From Punica granatum (taxonomy: Eukaryota; Streptophyta; Magnoliopsida; Myrtales; Lythraceae), in the NCBI RefSeq assembly GCF_007655135.1, contig NC_045128.1:32768811-32832810 (forward strand): DNA of 64,000 nucleotides, in the 5' to 3' direction. Below are positions 57,505 to 64,000 of the stretch, piece by piece. The translations under genes and the position numbers were made by a program. How positions within the stretch are numbered: position 1 is the first letter of the stretch; each line of letters starts with the position of its first letter. The notes under the pieces were generated by a model. The model made no database searches. It was not told where the DNA came from and saw only the letters and a program-made list of their open reading frames with translations.

Positions 57505-60500
57505 AAAAGGATTCGTCCTCGAATCGAAACCTACATCAATCGAAGAAAGATTAGAAACATTAAAAGTTGGGCTAACATTATACTCACCTGGTAAATCTAT
57601 TTTGTAGGCATTATCATTTATCTTGGCTACGACTTGGAATGGTCCAATTCCTCGTGGACTCAATTTGGATTTCCGTTAGTTTGGAAAACTTTCCTTCCTC
57701 ATATGAACCCACACCCAATCTCCTGGTTCAAAAATCACTTTCTTCCGTCCCTTGTTGGCACATTCAGCATATTGTTTATTTTTCTTCAAGATATGTTGCC
57801 TCGCTTCTTCATGAATCTTTTTCACCATATCTGCCTTTTTCTTCCCGTCAAGACTAGAAATCTCACTTATAGGCAAAGGGATTAGATTCAAAGGTGTTAA
57901 TGGATTAAAACCATACACAATTTGAAATGGTGAGAAGTTAGTAGAAGAGTGTACTGTACGATTATAAGTAAACTCAATAAACGGTATGCAATCTTCCCTA
58001 GATTTCAAATTCCTTTTTATGACTGTACGAAGAAGAGTGGACAATGTCCTATTAACCACCTCGGTTTGCCCATCCGTTTGGGGATGACAAGTAGTTGAAA
58101 ATAACAATTTAGTTCCTAACTTTCCCCACAGGACGCGCCAAAAATGACTCAAGAACTTAGCATCCCGATCACTAACTATGGTCTTAGGTATCCCATGCAA
58201 TCGCACTACCTCCCTAAAGAATAAATCAACAATATGTGTGGCATCATCAGTTTTGCAACATGGAATAAAATGAGCCATCTTAGAAAATCGATCAACAACT
58301 ACGAAAATGGAATCTCGTCCTTTATTAGACCTAGGCAATCCTAGGATGAAATCCATGGATATATCAGTCCAAGGCTCATTAGGAGCAGGTAAAGGCATAT
58401 ACATTCCATGGGGTTTGACTGTTGATTTCGCCTTCTTACAAGTAATACATTTAGAGCAAATTCTCTCCACATCTCTCTTCATATGCGGCCAAAAGAAATG
58501 TTCTCTCAAAATATCCAAAGTCTTAACCACCCCGAAATGACCCATAAGACCTCCCCCATGCGACTCAAGCACAAGTAATTCACGCATAGAAGAGTTAGGA
58601 ATGCATAGCTTATTCTCCCTAAATAAGAATTCGTCATGCTTATAGAACTTACCAAATGCAGCCTTTTCACATGCACTATATATAGCACCAAAGTCAGAAT
58701 CTTACATGTACAACTCCTTAAGATGTTCAAACCCAAGAAATTTAGCATTTAGAGTAGAGATAAGTACATACCTCCGTGATAATGCATCAGCTATCACGTT
58801 TTCCTTTCCTTGTTTGTACTGAATCACGTAGGGAAACATCTCTATGAATTCGACCCATTTGGCATGTCTCTGATTCAGCTTGTTTTGCCCTTTCAAATGC
58901 TTCAATGATTCGTGGTCCGTGTGTATGACAAATTCCTTCGACCACAAGTAGTGCTGCCATGTCTCTAAAGCGCGGACCAAAGCATAGAGTTCCTTGTCGT
59001 ATGTAGAATAATTCAAAGCGGCTCCATTTAGCTTCTCACTAAGGTAGGCAATCGGTCGTTTTTCCTGCATCAAAACAGCACCTATACCAATCCCGGAAGC
59101 ATCACATTCAATCTCGAAAGTTTTCGAAAAATCAGGTAAAACCAATAAGGGTGCAGAACAAAGCCTTTCCTTAATCAAATTAAATGCTTGCTCTTGCTCT
59201 ACTCCCCATTTGAAACCTATATCTTTCTTAACCACTTCCGTCAATGGAGCAGCCAAAGTACTAAAATCCCGCACAAATCGCCTATAAAAACTGGCTAGAC
59301 CGTGAAAACTTCTTACCTCGGTTACGGATTTCGGCATCGGCCAATCCTTAATTGCTTTCACCTTTTCCTCATCAACCTGAATACCCTTGGAACTAACAAC
59401 AAATCCCAAAAACACAACTCGATCCATGCAAAATGTACATTTCTTCAAGTTAGCATATAATTTTTCATGTCTCAATGCCTGAAGCACGCATCGCAAATGA
59501 TGAATATGATCCTTCAAGCTCTTACTATACACCAAGATATCATCAAAATATACAACCACGAATTTTCCAATGAAAGCACGCAAAACATGATTCATGAGCC
59601 TCATGAAAGTACTAGGCGCATTAGTTAATCCGAATGGCATAACTAACCACTCATACAAGCCATGTTTTGTTTTGAAAGCCGTTTTCCACTCATCACCCTC
59701 TTTCATCCTAATCTGATGATATCCACTTTTCAAGTCTATTTTTGTAAATAACGTGGAACCATGCAATTCATCCAACATGTCATCTAATCGAGGAATGGGA
59801 TGTCGATACTTTACCGTGATTTTGTTTACAGCGCGGCAATCAACACACATTCGCCAAGTACCATCTTTCTTTGGCACCAGCAACACCGGGACTGCACAAG
59901 GACTCATGCTCTCACGCACATGCCCTTTAGCTAAAAGCTCGTCCACTTGCCTTTGAAGTTCCTTTGTCTCCTCCGGATTAGTTCGATATGCTGGCCGGTT
60001 CGGAATTGCGGCTCCTGGCACAAAGTCGATTTGATGCTCAATTCCCCTTATTGGTGGCAAACGATTGGGTAACTCCGTGGGAAAGACATCTCCAAACTCC
60101 TGCAAAAGAGAGGTAACACAACTTGGCAAAGAATAATTAAGGTCAGAAAAATAAGCCTCCTTGTAAACAAACAAGATCATTGGGCGATTAGCTTTGAATG
60201 CACTCTTGATCTCTCTTTCTTTTGCATAGAAACTCATTTTTTTCTCTTTCCTCTCAACTAACTCTTTCCTCTCATCTATAGCTGAACTCTCTTTCTTTTT
60301 ACTATCTCGAATTTCTTCCTCTCTAGTCTTACCAGTTTCCTCTCTCACTTGCTCACTCTCTTTTTTTCTTTCAATCTCAGCTTCTACATCACTTTTCTCA
60401 CAAATTGACCTCTTGATTCGGAGCTGATCCTCATACACCTGATAAGGCGTCAATGGAACAAGTGTCGCCTTTCTACCATCATTGACAAAAGAGTATCGAT

Positions 60501-61448
60501 TCTTATACCCATCATGTATTGCATGTCTATCGAACTACCATGGCCTCCCAAGCAATATATGACTAGCATGCATGGGCACTACATCACAAAGAACTTTATC
60601 CTTGTATCTCTCAATTGTAAAGGAAACCAGAACTTGCTCGTTCACCTTCACTTCTCCACTTTCATTCAACCATTGCAGCTTATATGGCCTAGGATGCTTC
60701 AATGTACGCAATCCCAACTTGTCAACAAGTAATTTACTAGCCACATTCACACAGCTACCCCCGTCAATGATCAAACTACATACCCGATCCTTCACTTGGC
60801 ATCTAGTGTGGAATATATTTTCCCTTTGCACATCATCTCTCTCTTCTTCCTTAATTTGTACATTCAGTGCTCGCATGATTACTAAGGCATTCCCCTTAGC
60901 AGCATATTCATAATCACTACTAGAATCATCTTGTGTTGGCATTGAATCACTTTCCTCCTCTTCAGTTTCAATTTCCCCACTATCCAGCATGATCATTGCC
61001 TTTTTATTTGGACATTGAGAAGCAATATGCCCAGACCCCAAACACCGAAAACATTTGATATCTCTATTCTTTTGAGGTTGGGATGTAGAGTTACCTCTCT
61101 CCTTGTTGTCCCCTTAACTCTTGCTCATGCTCTTTTCAGCATTCGATTTGGGTTTCTCTACTGGTCTTGAGCTGGCACCCCATTTCGACTTCCAATTTGA
61201 AGATCATGAATAAGAACCGCCCTCATGCTTGGCTGGTCTCCCTCTCTTGAGTTGCCGTTCTACTTTCATGGCCATGCTAACCATCTCTTCTATCTCCACA
61301 TAATGTTGCAACTCCACCACATTAGCAATTTCTCGATTCAAACCACATAAAAACCTGGCCATAGTTGCCTCTTCATCTTCTTCAATGTTTGCCCGAATCA
61401 AAGCTATTTCCATCTCCTTGTGGTAGTCTTCCACGCTCCTCGTCCCTT

Positions 61449-61460
61449 GCTCTGATACCA
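61449..61460 (-). other. Primer-binding site of the gypsy element
   Basis: On the minus strand TGGTATCAGAGC lies three bases after the 5' LTR end. It is complementary to the 3' end of plant initiator Met-tRNA, the common primer of plant LTR elements. Gag codons follow immediately, with no untranslated leader. Confidence 0.85.
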
Positions 61461-61463
61461 AAA

Positions 61464-62151
61464 TGATGCGGACCTCACGAAGGATTGTGAAACCCGACGA
61501 CCAACTTGAATCGATTCCCAGATCGCCAAACACAGATTTAGATAAAGAGGATTATTTACCCGTTGTTTATAGAGAAACAAGAACCAACAATATCAAGACA
61601 AGGATTATCGACCCGTTGTTTATGAAGAAATAAGAACCAATAATATCAAAGTGTACCGAACAATCACAAGCTGTCACACTTGCTCGTTCGAAGGAGTTCA
61701 ATGAAGAACAAAGGAGAAAATCTCACCAAAATACCAGAATAATCTGTCCTGATCAGCTACTCAGCCTCCTTTATATAAACTTAGGAGAAACTGGAAACTA
61801 ACAAACTAGGCAACTGGAATATCCTTAGTTTCCTAAAGCCAGAAATAACAGAGGAAACTAAATAAAGGTTATCTAGAATAGTTGGCAGTCTTTTATTCCA
61901 TCTTCAGCATCTCATGGCAAGTCAAGTGAATAAAGGCCTTTGGAGACCCAATTGAATTGGACTCCTCTTGGCCCAAAAAGCCCATTAGCAAGCTCTCCAT
62001 AGCTTGTTGGATTTGTTTAGCCTTCGCCCGTGTGATTGGCCCACTTGGAACATGCAAGCCTCCAAGATCTTGTGCTTCAGCTCCCTCTTCAGGAGTTCGA
62101 CTTCCACGCTCATGTGCATCAGCCTCATTGTCATGCCCATGATCCTCATCA
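61464..62151 (-). repeat. 5' LTR of the gypsy element
   Basis: 688 bp, pairing with 56803-57490 with about 15 single-base differences and no indels seen. Its outer 369 bp (61783-62151) are part of the later 452-bp tandem duplication. Confidence 0.92.
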
Positions 62152-62686
62152 CCCACCATGCACAATAGTTCAACCTTATCAAAAGCCTAGGGAACCAAAA
62201 ATCTCACCTTGAAGAAATTATCAGATTCAAGAGCAGGAGAAACTGGAAACTAACAAACTAGGCAACTGGAATATCCTTAGTTTCCTAAAGCCAGAAATAA
62301 CAGAGGAAACTAAATAAAGGTTATCTAGAATAGTTGGCAGTCTTTTATTCCATCTTCAGCATCTCATGGCAAGTCAAGTGAATAAAGGCCTTTGGAGACC
62401 CAATTGAATTGGACTCCTCTTGGCCCAAAAAGCCCATTAGCAAGCTCTCCATAGCTTGTTGGATTTGTTTAGCCTTCGCCCGTGTGATTGGCCCACTTGG
62501 AACATGCAAGCCTCCAAGATCTTGTGCTTCAGCTCCCTCTTCAGGAGTTCGACTTCCACACTCATGTGCATCAGCCTCATTGTCATGCCCATGATCCTCA
62601 TCACCCACCATGCACAATAGTTCAACCTTATCAAAAGCCTAGGGAACCAAAAATCTCACCTTGAAGAAATTATCAGATTCAAGAGC
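61783..62686. repeat. 452-bp tandem duplication across the LTR/flank junction
   Basis: Unit 1 is 61783-62234 and unit 2 is 62235-62686. Each holds 369 bp of LTR plus 83 bp of flanking DNA ending in TTATCAGATTCAAGAGCA. I see only one difference (G at about 62108 versus A at about 62560), so the duplication is far younger than the element insertion. Confidence 0.9.
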
Positions 62687-63220
62687 ACCTTTATTTCTCA
62701 AGAAACACGTCTCTTAAAAATGAGTAAAATAGTAAAAATTGCAATTAAAAAAATGGACAATACCTCTTGAATGTAGACTCTTCATCAAAACCCATGCTAA
62801 GAACCTTGCCCCAATTTGTTATATGTATCCATTAGTGTGGCGAGACATATCCGAATTTCTCATCTCTTGGAATCATTTCAATATATGAACATAGGTACCG
62901 CGGGGTGCATAGACTCTTCCTTAATTAGTTCGTCCAGCAAAAATTTAAATTTCATATAATTTTTCTTCAGTTGAAATAGTTTGTATCCTTTATTCGGAAA
63001 AATATGTTAAAGGCTCTTTGCGGTAATTTGTAAATACCATAAATCTCAAAAATAAAATATACTGGTAAGCAAAACATGACTGATTCTTTTACCAAATATA
63101 TACTCTCTTTTTTTTTGTTGTTGCTGAATTTGACCAAATATATACTTTTTTATTGTATACTATATGTTAATTGGGAATCAAATTTGCCTGCGTAGTTGAA
63201 CATAATTAAATGAAAATTAT
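62687..63220. other. AT-rich spacer right of the retrotransposon
   Basis: Nothing beyond AT-rich unique-looking sequence; no gene, no clear repeat boundary. Confidence 0.4.
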
Positions 63221-63800
63221 AAGCTTGACTTCTCCGTACAATTATATAGACAGAGATTTGAAATCATGAACTAAAATTTACCTTCTTTAACCAATATTAG
63301 ATGTATATGAAGACTTGTCCAAGAACTTCTCTTAATCAATATATTACTTATCATTTTTATACGCATATAACTTTGAACATTCATATATATATATTGATCC
63401 TCTATATATGAAAATCATAAGCTTGACTTCTTCTACAAATATATAGACAGAGATTTGAAATCATGAACGAAAATTCATCTTTTTTTTTTGTGTAAACCCA
63501 GGTATTTAGAGGTCCAATTGGGTCCTGACTAATCCAGTCGAGCCAGGTCAGTCTACTAAGGGGTAAAGCTCACCCAACGTGGATTTTCTGTATTCACAAG
63601 GACTCGAACTAGACCTTTCTTAAGCGGAACAAGCGCCGAATTACTTGAACTAACCCACGTTGGTAAAAATTCATCTTCTTTAACCGATATTAGATGTATA
63701 ATGAAGAATAGCACAAGAAGTTCTCTTAATCAGTATATTACTTGTCATTTTAATACGCATATAACTTTGTACAGTCATATATTGATCCTCTCTTAGATCA
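63221..63800. repeat. Tandem duplication, second unit interrupted by a SINE
   Basis: Unit 1 is about 63221-63402 and unit 2 about 63419-63790. Both run AAGCTTGACTTCT, ATATAGACAGAGATTTGAAA, TCATGAAC, CTTCTTTAACC.ATATTAG, CTTCTCTTAATCA, ATACGCATATAACTTTG and ATATTGATCCTCT. Unit 2 is longer only because of the insert at 63482-63665. Confidence 0.85.
63470..63677 (-). mobile_element. SINE-like retroposon with 12-bp target-site duplication
   Basis: The insert (about 63482-63665) starts with a T tract on the + strand (poly-A on minus) and is flanked by AAAATTCATCTT at 63470-63481 and 63666-63677. On the minus strand, the end opposite the tail has a B-box-like AGTTCGAGTCC, supporting a tRNA-derived SINE. 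The empty site is visible in the paralogous unit at about 63275-63290. Confidence 0.8.
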
Positions 63801-64000
63801 AATTAAAAATATAGAAAAACAATAGAGTCAAAAATATAAGCAATTTTACGATGTTGTAGGTTAGCTCAAAATCAACAAATGTGTATAGTAACAAATGAGT
63901 ATATAAACATATTTCGAGTTGTTCTGTAATATAAATATACATCAAATTTGTCGAAAAATAAAATAATGTAGCATTATCTTTATTCATATGCATTATGTAT
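63801..64000. other. AT-rich end of the window
   Basis: AT-rich sequence continuing from the tandem duplication; no supported feature. Confidence 0.4.

Larger units (their letters stand above)
57232..61533 (-). pseudogene. gag-pol polyprotein of the gypsy element, interrupted by stops
   Basis: One minus-strand frame runs the whole way with five in-frame stops, at 61204, 61114, 60535, 58702 and 57676, and no frameshift seen. Order: gag C-terminal part (61533-61204, recognisable from about 61450 down); zinc knuckle CxxCxxxxGHxxxxC near 61030-61075; retroviral-type aspartic protease (IIDGGSC, about 60745-60770); reverse transcriptase with YFDDIL (about 59540-59560); RNase H with [15 protein letters not shown] and ADALSR (about 59115-58770); integrase with an HHCC zinc-binding region, then D, D and E residues ([22 protein letters not shown]; about 58530-58050); and a C-terminal tail reading into the 3' LTR. 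The first ~100-200 residues of gag are missing. The element is dead. Confidence 0.92.
56803..62151 (-). mobile_element. Ty3-gypsy LTR retrotransposon, decayed, complete with both LTRs
   Basis: Minus-strand element of 5349 bp with two 688-bp LTRs (56803-57490 and 61464-62151), each TG...CA. A PBS matching the plant initiator-Met tRNA type (TGGTATCAGAGC) is at 61449-61460, and a purine-rich tract at 57491-57504. Protein order is gag - protease - RT - RNase H - integrase, the Ty3-gypsy order. The 5-bp flanks are CCTAC (56798-56802) and CCCAC (62152-62156), a target-site duplication with one change. The LTRs differ at 15 positions by my count (13 transitions), about 2.2%. Coding capacity is destroyed by in-frame stops and a missing gag N-terminus, so it cannot move on its own. 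Confidence 0.93.

Noticed and set aside
61893..62617. Two 90-codon minus-strand ORFs right of the retrotransposon
   Set aside because: Both are the pol tail encoded inside the 5' LTR and its 452-bp duplicate, not separate genes.

Overview
This window is nuclear DNA from a flowering plant, almost certainly a eudicot. It holds spliced plant genes with GT-AG introns, a nuclear tRNA-Asp gene, AT-rich spacers, SINE-, MITE- and LTR-type repeats and a Ty3-gypsy retrotransposon. The style of the dispersed repeats makes me think of Myrtales (for example pomegranate), but that is only a guess. I see no prokaryotic, viral or organellar genome segment and no new multi-gene system. The unusual content is structural: duplications, nested repeats and decayed gene copies.

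Layout. 0.6-2.1 kb (+): PSF3, a subunit of the GINS replication-helicase complex, with a probable 5'UTR exon carrying a uORF. 3.8-7.7 kb (+): a complete nine-exon phosphoinositide-specific phospholipase C. 10.6-13.0 kb (-): an intronless CRINKLY4-related receptor kinase (CCR3/CCR4 type). 13-21 kb: spacer with tandem duplications, SINE and small LTR elements, one arm of an inverted segmental duplication (16.6-17.7 kb) and a shuffled pseudogene of the CCR kinase (18.3-19.0 kb). 20.8-24.8 kb (-): the other duplication arm, then a six-exon HAD/FCP1-like phosphatase. 26.3 kb (+): tRNA-Asp(GTC). 27.4-30.5 kb (-): a six-exon DYRK-family kinase with a LisH-like N-terminus. 31-37 kb: repeat-rich, gene-free DNA. 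38.0-41.2 kb (+): a five-exon Alfin-like PHD-finger protein. 47.4-49.4 kb (-): a three-exon 2-oxoglutarate oxygenase of the jasmonate-induced oxygenase (JOX) type. 50.7-51.6 kb: a foldback element. 56.8-62.2 kb (-): a decayed Ty3-gypsy element with paired 688-bp LTRs, followed by a very recent 452-bp tandem duplication across its LTR/flank boundary. 63.2-63.8 kb: a tandem duplication with a SINE in one unit only.

The genes are independent transcription units, not an operon. They form a recognisable conserved neighbourhood. From memory, PLC - CCR3 - HAD phosphatase - JOX is the order of Arabidopsis At3g55940-At3g55970, PSF3 is At3g55490, and a PLC next to this kinase type is At2g40116/At2g40120. 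The window therefore looks like the pre-duplication order of those two Arabidopsis segments. All exon coordinates were worked out by eye from splice sites, reading-frame continuity and recalled family sequences; no search was run.
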